Below the pieces are notes generated by a model, which saw nothing but the letters and a program-made list of their open reading frames with translations, had not been told where the DNA came from and did not search any database. DNA of 64,000 nucleotides from Azorinus chamasolen (lineage: Eukaryota > Mollusca > Bivalvia > Cardiida > Solecurtidae): the NCBI GenBank assembly GCA_963576725.1, contig OY755239.1:57622453-57686452 (forward strand). The letters run 5' to 3'. This document shows, piece by piece, positions 18,986 through 28,809 of the stretch. A program made the position numbers and the translations under genes. How positions within the stretch are numbered: the stretch's first letter is position 1; each line of letters begins with the position of its first letter.

Positions 18986-19149
18986 CCTTTCCCTGTTCTA
19001 TATTTAGTCCAGTTGTCAATACCTACTGAATATTAATGGAAAAATAGTTATACAATGTAATGAACTATGGAAGGTGGAAATTGTAGCCATTTTAGAAACT
19101 AAAGGAACAGATCTATCAAATTCCATAAGCAAACAGAGCAGACCCTGGT
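18986..19149 (+). mobile_element. Family B, a subtype, truncated
   Basis: CCCTTTCCCTGTTCTATATT start through GCAAACAGAGCAGACCCTGG. It is cut at the first hairpin arm, where LINE/SINE tail sequence begins. Confidence 0.7.
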
Positions 19150-19276
19150 CCTGATAACAACTGTGATAATCATGCGGTTCAATCCGGTTAGTGATTTCAT
19201 CCATGTGAAGCGCTTTTGAACGCACATATCCTGTGTGAAAAGAGCGCTATATAAATGTGGTATGATAATAATAATA
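19150..19276 (+). mobile_element. Retroposon 3' tail with ATA repeats
   Basis: GAAGCGCTTTTGAACGCAC, then AAAGAGCGCTATATAAATGT and (ATA)n. The paired CGCTTTT / GCGCTATATAAAT motif with trinucleotide tail is common at the 3' ends of L2-like LINEs and their SINEs. The same motif recurs at 24375-24463. Confidence 0.55.
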
Positions 19277-19640
19277 CCGCTCTTCTTAGTTTTGCTTTAA
19301 TAATGTGATATTGCTTTCTTAGTCTAGTACATTGTACTCTCGATAACGTCGATGTTTTTATATCATGCTATCTTATGCTGATGTATGCAGTGTTTACTTT
19401 ATGTCTTATAATTTGCTTTACTTTTTGCTTGAGTTTCATTTAATGCGATCTTATACTTATTTTGTTACAATGTATCTGTGATGTTTAATGTTGCTATTAT
19501 GTCATTGCGATTCTATTTTTGTGCTGTATTGTGTATGTGATTGAAATGTCGGTGTTAAAAGCTCAGTCGAGCTTATGTTATCTGTTAATTATACACCGAC
19601 TTGTAAATAAATATTACTTGAATTGACTTGACTTGTTGAG
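19277..19640 (+). mobile_element. Probable LINE 3' trailer
   Basis: A T-rich trailer ending ACCGACTTGTAAATAAATAT and then TTGAATTGACTTGACTTG repeats. It looks like a LINE 3' end, but no coding remnant is visible. Confidence 0.35.
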
Positions 19641-19693
19641 TATTATTTAATTTTACTTGACCTGGCGATTGGTTACAATCATGTAACATCTTT

Positions 19694-19832
19694 ACATTAA
19701 AACCTCTCTAAAGCGACCAATTTAATAATAAATATAGACGCATTTAAAAGAAAGAGGTTGCGTAATGCAGGACGAGAGTAATACAGAATTCTCCTGCATA
19801 AATTCCAACGTGCATTAAGCGACCACCTGCAA
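19694..19832. mobile_element. C2-like MITE, internally deleted
   Basis: CATTAAAACCTCTCTAAAGCG end, TTGCGTAATGCAGGACGAGA arm and CATTAAGCGACCACCTGC. The right end is missing. Confidence 0.55.
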
Positions 19833-20212
19833 GCATGGCCTATGTCATTTTGAGAAGTTCCCTGTGAAAGCGGGATGTTAACCTGTCGCCAGTCCCAGTC
19901 CCAGTCCCGACACAGAACCTGCCCTACCGTTACCTTCATATTGTGAGAGAGTCAAAAACATGCCCCCATCCCCCATCTGAGGGGCGATTCAAATACCTAC
20001 AATTTAGCAGGATAATATAGATTAATTGGACCAAAATGTACCGTACATCATGTACCCCTTTTGACTATTGTAATATCACTTCAGTTATGAATTAAACCTG
20101 AAAACAAACTCATGTTTATGCAGTATAACTGACACAGGCTTCTACTGCAAACCTTCTAAAGCAGCCTTTTAGGAAAGAGAAACATTTAGATATTTTAGAT
20201 AGATGGCTACTC
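19833..20212. other. No recognisable feature
   Basis: Includes a short CCCAGT triplication (19891-19908). Otherwise unique sequence. Confidence 0.35.
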
Positions 20213-20330
20213 AACCACGTCCTTCATACAAACGCCTTTTCATGCCTTTGCAAACAGAGAAGAATCAATTTTTTTAGCTTGAAATATGTCATTATTTCTT
20301 ACATGTATATATATATAGTCAACAGGTAAA
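20213..20330 (-). mobile_element. Family B, internally deleted
   Basis: CACGTCCTTCATACAAACGCC and TTTGCAAACAGAGAAGA are joined directly to a TGTCATTATTTCTTACATG arm. Confidence 0.5.
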
Positions 20331-20471
20331 CCGTTAATGCAGGATGAAGAGCTGAAGGAAAACTCATTTAGGGGCCTTCTGTACGACTTTCACACTACAT
20401 TAAGCTGCCACCTGTCTTAAATAACGGTATTGATGTTGAATACTAAGTCCGACGTAGAGAGGTTTTACAGC
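20320..20471. mobile_element. C-type MITE, partial
   Basis: GTTAATGCAGGATGAAGAG, diverged centre, TACATTAAGCTGCCACCTG and a GTAGAGAGGTTTTACAG end. Confidence 0.55.
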
Positions 20472-20656
20472 ATTTATTCATGTATACAGGATTCAACTGA
20501 AAAAGATAAAAGCCATATAGAATGAAAAAATTAGATTACTCTAAAAGTGAAGACACAAAGGTACATCGCAGATAATGGTATCTCAATAGTGCGTAATTGA
20601 TGAAAATTGAAACCATTGGTTGAGCAGTGTAATTACATGTATACAGTTTTAAAAGC

Positions 20657-20850
20657 TTAACCCTTGTCCTGCTCTTTGCAAGCTTACTTGCATTTGCAAA
20701 CAGCTTGGATCCAAATAACTCGGCGTATGATCAGGATCAAAGCTGTTTGACACTCGGTCAACAGTTTCTCAAACGCTTGATCGCATTGGAAGTAGTCAAA
20801 ATTGCACACGATTAAAACATTGCAGACATTGTTCCGTGGTGAGATAAGGT
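20657..20850 (+). mobile_element. MITE family H, copy at 20.7 kb
   Basis: TTAACCCTTGTCCTGCT start, GCAAACAGCTTGGATCC, TTGACACTCGGTCAACAG and AAGTAGTCAAAATTGCACA. The left hairpin arm is shortened. Confidence 0.7.
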
Positions 20851-21075
20851 CTAGTAAAAGCCTTGATTATTGGTGCTGTGGGAATTCGTTATTTTAAGAT
20901 CTAACAGATAAAAGGGCTGTTAACAAAATCTTGTTTGTGGATTTTCATTCCGAAAATATTAATATCGGACGCGATTAGTTAAATCCTAGCAACAATGTCT
21001 GTGATTCCCTGTTCGATTTTAATCTGAAGAGGAGAGAGTTCCGATTCTGTAAGCATTTATTGGAATTCTATTGGC

Positions 21076-21287
21076 TTAACCCTTACTGTGCGGGACACGA
21101 GTCACTAATGTCATTTGCAAACAGTGTAGACCCAGATGAGAGGACTCCTAGAGGAGCCATCCCATCGGGGTATGCACTGTGTGTCATGTTACACTTTTCT
21201 TTCGAAGAATCCCTAAATATTCACCATAAGCTTTGCCTGTTTGAATTTTGGAATAGTCCAATTAAAAAGTCAGCGTTGTAAGGGTTA
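21076..21287 (+). mobile_element. MITE family I, copy 1
   Basis: Family I starts TTAACCCTTACTGTGCGGG and ends AGCGTTGTAAGGGTTA. Its core AAACAGTGTAGACCCAGATG folds around ACTCCTAGAGGAGC. It is about 212 bp, with TTAA only on the left. Confidence 0.75.
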
Positions 21288-21317
21288 GTAGAAATGTTAA
21301 GTATTTGGTTTTCCATT

Positions 21318-21515
21318 AACTTTCACCCTGCTGTGAAAAAATAGTGTCTGCTAAAATTTGGACCTCGTGTAATTCAGATTTGTTTTAATTCGATCAAGGT
21401 TTTAGGAAACTACTGACCGAGTGTCAAACAGCATTGATACTGATGCCATGCCAATTTACTCGGTAAATCATCTGTGTCCAAACTGTTTAATCGCAAATAG
21501 CATGATAAATATTAA
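21318..21515 (-). mobile_element. Family H, diverged copy
   Basis: CACCCTGCTGTGAAAAAATAG, TTCGATCAAGGTTTTAGG, ACTGACCGAGTGTCAAACAG and a broken hairpin. Confidence 0.6.
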
Positions 21516-21597
21516 ATGACTCTCCAGTTGTTAGTTCATCGTTTGGTTATTGTTATAATTATGTTGTGTTGTTTGTCTTAGGCTAACAGTAGAGCCT

Positions 21598-21801
21598 TTA
21601 ATCCTTACAGCGCTGGACAGATTCACTAATGTCATCTGCAAACAGTGTCGAACCAGATGAGAGGGTTCCTAGAGGAGCCATCTCATCAGGGTCTGCACTA
21701 TTTGCCATGCTACATTTGATTTAGAAAAAATCCTAAATATTCACCGCACGCTTGACCTGTTTGTTTTTTGAATAGTGAAAAATAAGCGTTGAAAGGGATA
21801 A
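21598..21801 (+). mobile_element. MITE family I, copy 2
   Basis: TTAATCCTTACAGCGCTGG start, core around GTTCCTAGAGGAGCC and a GTTGAAAGGGATAA end. Aligns with copy 1 across its length. Confidence 0.75.
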
Positions 21802-22196
21802 CCATATTGAATTTTAGAAAATACTTGTTATCTGTTATAAAGTCGGATACTGCACAATGTAACCAAATCCGTACAGAGAAGAAACATTGAGTAGTACCTC
21901 ATAAAGCGACATGACCATTCAAATGGATTAAAAACGTTTCTTCTGCGTCTACACCGTTGAACAAATACATTTTTAACAAATAACCACGCCAAAGGTTTCT
22001 TCCAGTTTGTGTTTTATCAATTTAATACAAAAACCCTCCAGATAATGGCAGTGCTTTGAGCTCAAGACAAATGTTAAGATAACATATTTCCGATTGCAAT
22101 AGATTAGGCTGTCTCTCGGAATCAATTGTCTAATATTTCCTGTCCGTATGGTCTGGGCTGCATTCTCTACCCTTATCCCTCTGCAAAAAATAATGC
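21802..22196. other. No recognisable feature
   Basis: Unique sequence between family I and family B copies. Confidence 0.35.
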
Positions 22197-22679
22197 TTAA
22201 CCCTTTACTTCACGAATATTTATGTAAGAAATAATGACTGTATGGGCATTAACACATTCCCTCCTAGTGACGCATTTGGCGCCTCTGTAAAAGTCTCATT
22301 TTGAAACCATTGTGATAAATGGAGCATTTGCTCCATAGGAGCAAATGCTCTATTTATCACAATGGTTTCAGAACTAAACAATTCTAAAATTCTCCTTTTC
22401 TACAGTTAATGCTCGTTTTCGGTAGGTTAATTCAAAGGGGTTGGGTCTAAAAAATAGTCTAAGAGGGAATGAGTTCAGTAGTTGCATCTTTATTATGGTC
22501 TCATGAACGATTGAATTGATACCCGGACAGAAAACGTAGAAATAGATGTATATTGTTTCATAAATAAACAGAGCAGACTCTGATCAGGCTGCTCCAGCAG
22601 GGGCCGTCGGGTTTGTGTCTAGGCTGTTTGCAAAGGTTTGCAAAAGTGCCAAACAGTGTCTATACGGAGTAAATGGTAA
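22197..22679 (+). mobile_element. MITE family B (c subtype) split by E
   Basis: The c subtype starts CCCTTTACTTCATGAATATTCATG. The left part (22197-22248) and right part (22478-22679) flank E copy 3. The core GCAGACTCTGATCAGGCTGC is degraded. Confidence 0.75.
22249..22477 (+). mobile_element. MITE family E, copy 3 (nested in B)
   Basis: TTAA at 22249-22252 and TTCA at 22474-22477. Hairpin around TTTGCTCCATAGGAGCAAA. Full length. Confidence 0.87.
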
Positions 22680-22684
22680 CACTA

Positions 22685-22838
22685 ATTTACTTTCGATTCG
22701 TGCAAGTTTTTGCGAATATGTTGACCAAGGGTCAAACAGCTACATGTATGATCCTGAAAAGACATCCGGGTTACTCGGCGACTTATCGGGATCCAAGTCA
22801 TTTATAAATGCACGTCGAATCGCACTAAGCTGAAACAA
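22685..22838 (-). mobile_element. Family H, diverged copy
   Basis: ATATGTTGACCAAGGGTCAAACAGC, GATCCTGAAAAGACATCCGGG and CTTATCGGGATCCAAG. Confidence 0.55.
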
Positions 22839-23062
22839 AGTTAACACACATGACTATACTAGTACTCGTTATTTAGATTTTCTTTAGTTGGTAATTGAGT
22901 TTCGATGAAGTATTTTGTTAGGTCATACTGTTTTCTAAAACTGTGTTATGGGAATATTGCATTTAACTTATCTTAAAAGCAACGCTGAGGCAAGGCAACC
23001 TTAACTATTTTAGAAAACAAAATACACATATTGTTGTGATACACATGCAATACGAACGTATC

Positions 23063-23554
23063 TTAACCCTTTCCCAGTTCAGTATTAACCCTCGCTTGCT
23101 ATTCACGTCAATATACCTACCTGTAAATAGTGAAGACCCAGATGAGACAGCTCCTGCAGGAGCTGTTTCATCAGGGTCTGCACTATTTACAAGTTGATTG
23201 TGCAACCAGTGCACTCCACAGCAGTGATTGCACAGCGAAATACTTGTACACAGTGAAGATATATGTAATTAGACGACAGGGCATGGGTAACGAAGGAGAA
23301 ATGTATTTTAAAATTCAGCAAACGAAGGGTTAATGTAAGAAAAATGGCGCGATGAATATTTATTAACTATTTTTATAATGTTTACTTTTCAAGGAAATAT
23401 TTTATTTTGACAAAAAGTGTAGAATCAGATTTATATCATGTCAAAAGCAAACAGAGCAGACCCTGATTATAGTGCTCCTATAGGACTCGTCTAATCTGGA
23501 TCGCCTTCTTTTGCAAAATGCATGAAAAGGCGTCTATATGAGAGAAAAGGTTAA
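23063..23554 (+). mobile_element. MITE family B split by A
   Basis: The left stub (23063-23084, TTAACCCTTTCCCAGTTCAGTA) and right body (23334-23554) form one B element, with TTAA at 23063 and 23551. Family A copy 4 sits at the former TTMA next to the TGTAAGAAA motif. Confidence 0.85.
23085..23333 (-). mobile_element. MITE family A, copy 4 (nested in B)
   Basis: TTAA at 23085-23088 and 23330-23333. Full length, with one mismatch in the hairpin (GTTTCATC). Confidence 0.92.
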
Positions 23555-23824
23555 ACAGGTATATAATTCTGTAATCGATATACATGCGATATCAATTTCT
23601 ATAAATATTACTTGACTTTAAGGAGAACATTAAACTTCGGTAGATTATTTGAACAGAGGTGATGCCAGGGTCTACGGGTATTTCGAAAGTTGAAAAGTTT
23701 GCTGTCATACAGTCAGGTATGTAATACTTATTATATTACAAAAATGTATACCAAAATTGATTTGAGTAAAGACTTATTTAATTATACAAAAGAGTATTTT
23801 GAGTAAACCATTTCAATAATTGCT

Positions 23825-24185
23825 GTACACCGGCGACACGTGCTGCACAGCGGCGCGACATACTGTATTCGTACAACGGCGCGATATACTGTACTCGTAT
23901 AGTCATGTACAACAGCGTGACATACTGTACTCGTACAACGGCACGACATACTGTACTCGTACAACGGCACGACATACTGTACTCGTACAACGGCACGACA
24001 TACTGTACTCGTACAACGGCGCGACATACTGTATTCGTATATGTATAACGGCGCGACATACTGTACTCGTACAACGGCGCGACATACTGTACTCGTACAA
24101 CGGCGCGACATACTGTACTCGTACAACGGCGCGACATATTGTATTCGTACAATGGCGCGACATGCTGCACGGCGTTATGACATAC
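23825..24185 (+). repeat. 26-bp minisatellite
   Basis: About a dozen tandem units of 26 bp containing GCGCGACATACTGTACTCGT and ACAACG, most exact between 23931 and 24165. Units vary at CGGCG/CGGCAC, and one is stretched (23898-23917). Several frames are open simply because the unit lacks stops. It is not coding. Confidence 0.92.
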
Positions 24186-24217
24186 TGTTTCTGTGCTCTC
24201 ATGATCTGGGGGAAATA

Positions 24218-24220
24218 AAG

Positions 24221-24262
<42 letters not shown>
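24218..24262 (+). repeat. (ATT)n microsatellite
   Basis: About 14 ATT triplets after GGGGGAAATAAAG. Probably grown from a retroposon tail. Confidence 0.92.
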
Positions 24263-24264
<2 letters not shown>

Positions 24265-24299
24265 GCATAACTGCACTGTATTATTATAATTTTTCTATT

Positions 24300-24463
24300 T
24301 CATATCTTAAAGTTTTATTAATAGTATTTTTGTTTTCTTTTTCTGCATCAGGAGATATAAATGTTTTAATTGTAAAGCACTTTTGAACGTATTTTAGATA
24401 TGAAAAAAGGGCTATATAAATATGGTATAATAATAATAATAATAATATTAATAATAATAATAC
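24300..24463 (+). mobile_element. Retroposon 3' tail inside the minisatellite
   Basis: AAAGCACTTTTGAACGTATTT, then AAAAGGGCTATATAAATATG and (AAT)n. Minisatellite-like sequence (ACTCGTACAGCGGAGCGACA) resumes at 24464, so the tail splits the array. Confidence 0.6.
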
Positions 24464-24500
24464 TCGTACAGCGGAGCGACATATTGCTTTGCGGTGCAAC
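24464..24500 (+). repeat. Minisatellite remnant
   Basis: One and a half diverged 26-bp units on the right side of the retroposon tail. Confidence 0.65.
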
Positions 24501-24744
24501 AGGCGAATTGCTTGCCAATTTCTAAATGGTTTAGCGAAAAGCTGATACTACTCATACTGTTAGAACAGTGTATTGGATACATTTTTAAGGTGAACAAGGT
24601 TAAAGTTTGTGTTTCTGAAAAGCAAGAGGTGGCTACATGTAATTAGATATATCCGCACTCTTCACTGCCTTTACTATATTTTATTTAGCATCGATGTTAC
24701 AAATAAAACAGTAGTATGAATACAATACAAACCATGTCTACATT

Positions 24745-24875
24745 AACCATTTACCAACCGCAAAACAATATATATCTGATCAAATTTGGATCAGGGTCAA
24801 TTTTGACTACTGCTGATTCGATCACAGGTGTTGAAAACTATTGACACAACTTCAAACAGTTTGGATATGGCGAGT
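24745..24875 (-). mobile_element. Family H fragment
   Basis: AACCATTTACCAACCGCAAAAC, TTTTGACTACTGCTGATTCGA, AACTATTGACACAACTTC and AACAGTTTGGATATGG. Confidence 0.5.
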
Positions 24876-24890
24876 CTAGTATACTACATA

Positions 24891-25339
24891 CAGTGAAACC
24901 CCTTTAACCCGGGCGTTCAATTTAGCATACATATCGGTACTGGAGGCAGATGGCAGCTTAATACAGGGTTAAAGTCATGCAGAAAGCTCCTCTATGGGCT
25001 TTCTGTGTGACTTTCACCCTGCATTAACCCTTCGCTTGCTATTCAGGTCAATATACCTACCTGTAAATAGTGAAGACCCAGATGAGACAGCTCCTGCAGG
25101 AGCTGTCTCATCAGGGTCTGCACTATTTACAAATTGATTTTGCATCCAGTGCACTCCACAACAGTGTTTGCACAGCGAAATACTTGTACACAGTGAATAT
25201 ATATGTAATTATACAACAGGGCATGGGTAAAAAGGGGAAATGTATTTTAAAATTCAGCAAGCGAAGGGTTAAGCAGCCACCTGCCTAAAAGTATCTAAAA
25301 TCTTCTTTACTAGAATTCCGGTTTAGATGGGTTTTACTG
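24891..25339. mobile_element. MITE family C3 carrying a nested A element
   Basis: CAGTGAAACCCCTTTAACCC left end after TA (24889-24890), GGGTTTTACTG right end before TA. The TTAA in the inner palindrome arm CCTGCATTAAGCAGCC was the entry point of A copy 5. Confidence 0.88.
25024..25272 (-). mobile_element. MITE family A, copy 5 (nested in C3)
   Basis: TTAA at 25024-25027 and 25269-25272. Removing the element and one TTAA restores the C3 palindrome exactly. This is the cleanest demonstration of the 4-bp TTAA duplication in the window. Confidence 0.95.
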
Positions 25340-25396
25340 TACACATACAAGAGTGAGTAAAACATGTCCTAAGCGGTCATTCATTTATTGAACACG

Positions 25397-25528
25397 GGAG
25401 TCTTAAAAAGCAACCACCTGCTTCTTAAAGTAACGAATTCCCACATTGCAAGTTATGTCGTCAGTTTTTGTTGATGAAACAGGATTTATTGAAATACACA
25501 CATATTCTATAGTGTATTGTTACTGAAT
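25397..25528 (+). repeat. Left arm of a 130-bp inverted repeat
   Basis: Starts GGAGTCTTAAAAAGCAACC and ends TTGTTACTGAATGT. It matches the reverse complement of 25733-25865 with only a handful of differences. Confidence 0.93.
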
Positions 25529-25604
25529 GTCATTAAATATCGGATATAATTATGTTTCATGAAAGGTCATTCAAGGAATTGTAAAATTAATAATGCCAGC
25601 AGAG

Positions 25605-25732
25605 ATTTCTCAAACGGCCACCAGAAGCGGTCTAATCATGGGCATGTAAGGCAGGCGGTAGCTTAATGCAGGTCATAAGTAATACGGAAAGCTCATATAT
25701 GAGCTTTCTGCATTACCTTTTCCCTGTATATA
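25605..25732. mobile_element. C2-like MITE in the loop of the inverted repeat
   Basis: ACGGCCACCAGAAGCGGTC end, GGCGGTAGCTTAATGCAGG arm and an AAGCTCATATATGAGCTT centre. The right portion is missing or continues into the right arm. Confidence 0.6.
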
Positions 25733-25865
25733 CATTCAGTAATAATACAATATAGAATATGTGTGTATTTAAATAAATCCCGTTTCATCAACAAAAACTG
25801 AGGACATAACTTGCAATGTGGGAATTCGTTACTTTAAGAAGCAGGTGGTTGCTTTTTAAGACTCC
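25733..25865 (-). repeat. Right arm of a 130-bp inverted repeat
   Basis: Reverse complement of 25397-25528. A further partial direct echo (AAAAACTAAGGACAGAACTT) follows at 25871-25890. Confidence 0.93.
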
Positions 25866-25999
25866 GCCAAAAACTAAGGACAGAACTTGCAATGTTGCCG
25901 CATACATGTACCTTGTGTTGAAACATCAACGAAGGCGGTTGGATAGTGGGCGATGGTGTACGAGGGTAACACTATCTAATAAACAAGACTCATCCAGTA

Positions 26000-26201
26000 C
26001 AGTAAAACCTCTCTAAACCGGACGTTTAATTTAGTATACATATCGGTCATATCGGTAACAACTTAATGCAGGATGAAAGTCATGTAGAAAAAGAGTCGCT
26101 AGAGGTTTTCTGCATGACTTTCACCCTGCATTAAGCAGCCACCAGCCTAAAAGTATCTAAATTATTCTCTACTAGAATTCCGGTTTAGAGGGGCCTTACT
26201 G
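26000..26201. mobile_element. MITE family C3, copy 3
   Basis: CAGTAAAACCTCTCTAAACC after TA, GAGGGGCCTTACTG end. Hairpin centre AAGAGTCGCTAGAGGTTTT is diverged. Confidence 0.8.
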
Positions 26202-26465
26202 CACATGAGATAAATTAATATTTCATTACTTTTACTATTATCTTTATGAGGAAATAAACAAATAGCAATTACCATTTAAACTGTCAACAGGTTTACACTG
26301 TTAATTGCGGCTGAAGTGGTGATTAATAATATTTAGGCTCCATTAACGCACTTACATGTAAAACTATGTGGTCGGAATCTGTACTGCTGGAAACTACACA
26401 AAGTTAGAATTCACTGTTGTCAAAATTTCGTAGGCGACTGTTCTAAATTAGGCATTATCTATTAT

Positions 26466-26722
26466 TAATCGCCGTTCCTCACTCAAATAAACGCTTTTTA
26501 ACGCCTTCGCAAACAGGGTAGGCCGAAATCAGATGACGCATGTAGGAGCCGCCTGACCAGGGTATGTTCTGTTTGCGCATGCAATTATAATCAACAGTTT
26601 CTACCAGTACCAAATAAACCCGTGTTAATATGCCATCATAAATAAAATATTCAACTGATAAATATTAAATATGTTATTAATTCGTACATGAAAGTTATGA
26701 ATATTCAATAAGGAAAGGATAA
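26466..26722 (-). mobile_element. MITE family B, copy at 26.5 kb
   Basis: CGTTCCTCACTCAAATAAACG start. An intact TTTTTAACGCC motif shows the site used in the B-in-B nest. Core degraded, with a CAATAAGGAAAGGATAA end. Confidence 0.7.
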
Positions 26723-27400
26723 ACCTTTATCCAGCTGTGAATATGTTGCCTGGTTAAGATCAGATACATGTATGGTGCTATTTTACTTCGAGTCAAAGTA
26801 TTTTATTTCTCAGTTTGCATATAACAGGCAAAAACATGAGAATTATCCTAATTAACATCTAAATTATAAACAACTACAGTCACGTAGTATAATATGAAAA
26901 AGAATCAATATTTTATAAGTTATCTTACATTGAGAACAACACACTCACACACATGCATACTTTTACTACCGGGGATGTCTGTTTCGGTTGACGGAAAGTC
27001 CCGGGGCCGAAGCGTACCGTAATGCATGAGTTGCACGCTTTTCTAACCATGTGCTTATAGTGATGGATTATTACGGTGACTATGTTCAAAATGGGACTAA
27101 ATGATTTGTAAAACTGGATATAAAACACTGGATTTAACCGTTATGAATTATAGGTATACAAAAAGCGTGTGAATGTTTCCGTTGTTTGTTGTTTGTCTGT
27201 TGTTGTTTTTTCGTTTTTCCGGGTGGTTTGTTTCCACTTCGCACACGCATTTGAGTAACTCTTGTCTGAGTATCAATTATCTTCGATACTTATTGGGTGT
27301 GAAGTTACTCAAATTCAGTCATGTCGCACCTGACATGATAAATGTAAGGATGCCAATGGCACACGTCTATTTATATTTCGAACAATACCCATTTGAATGA
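26723..27400. other. No recognisable feature
   Basis: Unique sequence. Open frames on both strands (26925-27128, 27173-27400) have no domain or splice pattern that could be supported. Confidence 0.35.
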
Positions 27401-27404
27401 ACAG

Positions 27405-27690
27405 AAAAACAGAACAGAACAAATCTTTTATTTTTCACCCAGGTATAAACATACAACATGGGGAAATGACATAATAACATACATCAAATAAATATAAGTA
27501 CAGGTTTGTGTTCCGATCGTGGGGGTAAGAATCTAGCAGTTTCGTAATAACAATTTCCGTCAGTTGTGTACCGGTCGACATGCGACGTGTGGATAGTATT
27601 CTTGATCCGCGCATGCAGTCCACGTCGGAAGCGTGCAGGTTCCGGCCGCCAGACAGGATGAGCGGACCCAAGAGGTAATTTGGTGTTTAC
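27405..27690 (-). other. GC-richer open segment ending in AATAAA and TTCTG repeats
   Basis: On the minus strand an open frame runs from about 27671 to 27435 (GPLILSGGRNLHASDVDCM, then STGTQLTEIVITKLLDSY). Its stop is followed at once by AAAAATAAAAG and then by repeated TTCTG. This looks like the 3' end of a retrocopied transcript or LINE. The TEIVITKLLDSY stretch faintly recalls the start of Cys-loop receptors, but there is no acceptor site and the likeness is weak. Confidence 0.3.
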
Positions 27691-27850
27691 TTTTTATCAG
27701 TTTGAAATAGATAGATTTTATTCAGGGAATAAGGCAATATGCCCATCTTACCACATATAATAACATATATTACAGCATAAACAATACCAGTCAATATAAA
27801 GCAAATTGATTAAAACATTACTAACTTGTTCGATGTTAGTCTGATTTTTA
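27691..27850 (-). mobile_element. Possible LINE 3' trailer
   Basis: In minus orientation GCCTTATTCCCTGAATAAAA is followed by TCTATCTA. This is an arrangement seen at LINE 3' ends with short tandem tails. No coding part. Confidence 0.3.
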
Positions 27851-28340
27851 CACTATTGCATTTCGATCTACGATTAGACAGTTACACGCAGGTGTACATG
27901 CAGCATTGGGTATTAAAGTACTGGCGTATATACATGCAGGATCACATGACAACAGGAGTAAAGCCTAGTATATTTCAGGGTAAATGAAGCTGGGGTCGGA
28001 TCAATGTACAGTTGCCAGTGTCAACAGGTCCGACCCCATGTGTTACACATAAAGTCAGACCCACTGAAACCGACAAGTGCCACTTTTTATCTGCGTGTGT
28101 ATTAGTTCTAAAGTGGCTCGTCCTTGAGTAATTCTATATAAACTGAATGACATTATACAGTGCATTGCCCACGGGTCAAGCGTGTGGTTACTGGTTAGCA
28201 GTAAAAATTGTCGCAGTTAAAGCGGAAAATTGAAGATCAAGGTAAGTACAGTTGCCGTTTTTTTCCCAACTTTAACAACCAAACATAATATAACGGTAAG
28301 GGTTGATCTTACCTGTGGTTCTGATTGTTTATGCCCTGTC
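27851..28340. other. No recognisable feature
   Basis: Contains an imperfect inverted pair of GGGTCGGA / TCCGACCC-type motifs (27990-28040). No exon or repeat family supported. Confidence 0.3.
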
Positions 28341-28344
28341 CATA

Positions 28345-28430
28345 AGGGACAATTTGCAAACAGTTTGGCTCCAGACCAGATATTGAGTAACTCTGCGACT
28401 GATCAGAATCCAGACTGTCTGGGTTCGTTA
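28345..28430 (+). mobile_element. Family H hairpin remnant
   Basis: TTTGCAAACAGTTTGGCTCC and GACTGATCAGAATCCAGACTG, around TGAGTAACTC. Confidence 0.5.
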
Positions 28431-28533
28431 TGTTCCTCAAAAGTAACTGTACATTTAGGGCTGACAGCAAGTCAATATTATCAGGATAGGAACAAGGCAT
28501 AGTAAGGCGTAACTTGTTCAAAAATACATGTTT

Positions 28534-28712
28534 ATAGATACCCGCATGTAGCCGACTCCATCGAAACGAAATATGGAGCAGGTTTGCAGGTGTGAAGAAT
28601 AATAATAAGATAACAGAACCGGGCCTGCAAGGCGGTGATTGGCAAACAGTGTCGACCCAAATGAGAATCCACCAAATACGTTTTCTCACGGGGTATGCAC
28701 CGTTTACGAGGT
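28534..28712 (+). repeat. Local duplication, unit 1
   Basis: ATACCCGCATGTAGCCGACTC, CCATCGAAACGAAATATGGAG and CAGGTTTGCAGG. A family I-like hairpin follows (CAAACAGTGTCGACCCAAAT / GGGGTATGCACCGTTTA). The order recurs at 28810-29088. Confidence 0.65.
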
Positions 28713-28809
28713 CTGTAAGAATAAGCGAAATGATGATGATATTGTATTCCAGCGAATATACATGTAAATGAAACTACAGTATAGAGAGATCGCCATGGAT
28801 GTCCGCTGT

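Noticed and set aside
23778..24268. Long open frames of 114-132 residues on both strands
   Set aside because: They run through a 26-bp tandem repeat with a stop-poor unit. The repeated peptides are a by-product of the array.
24218..24463. CRISPR-like or regulatory array
   Set aside because: The repeats are trinucleotide microsatellites and a retroposon tail, without spacers.
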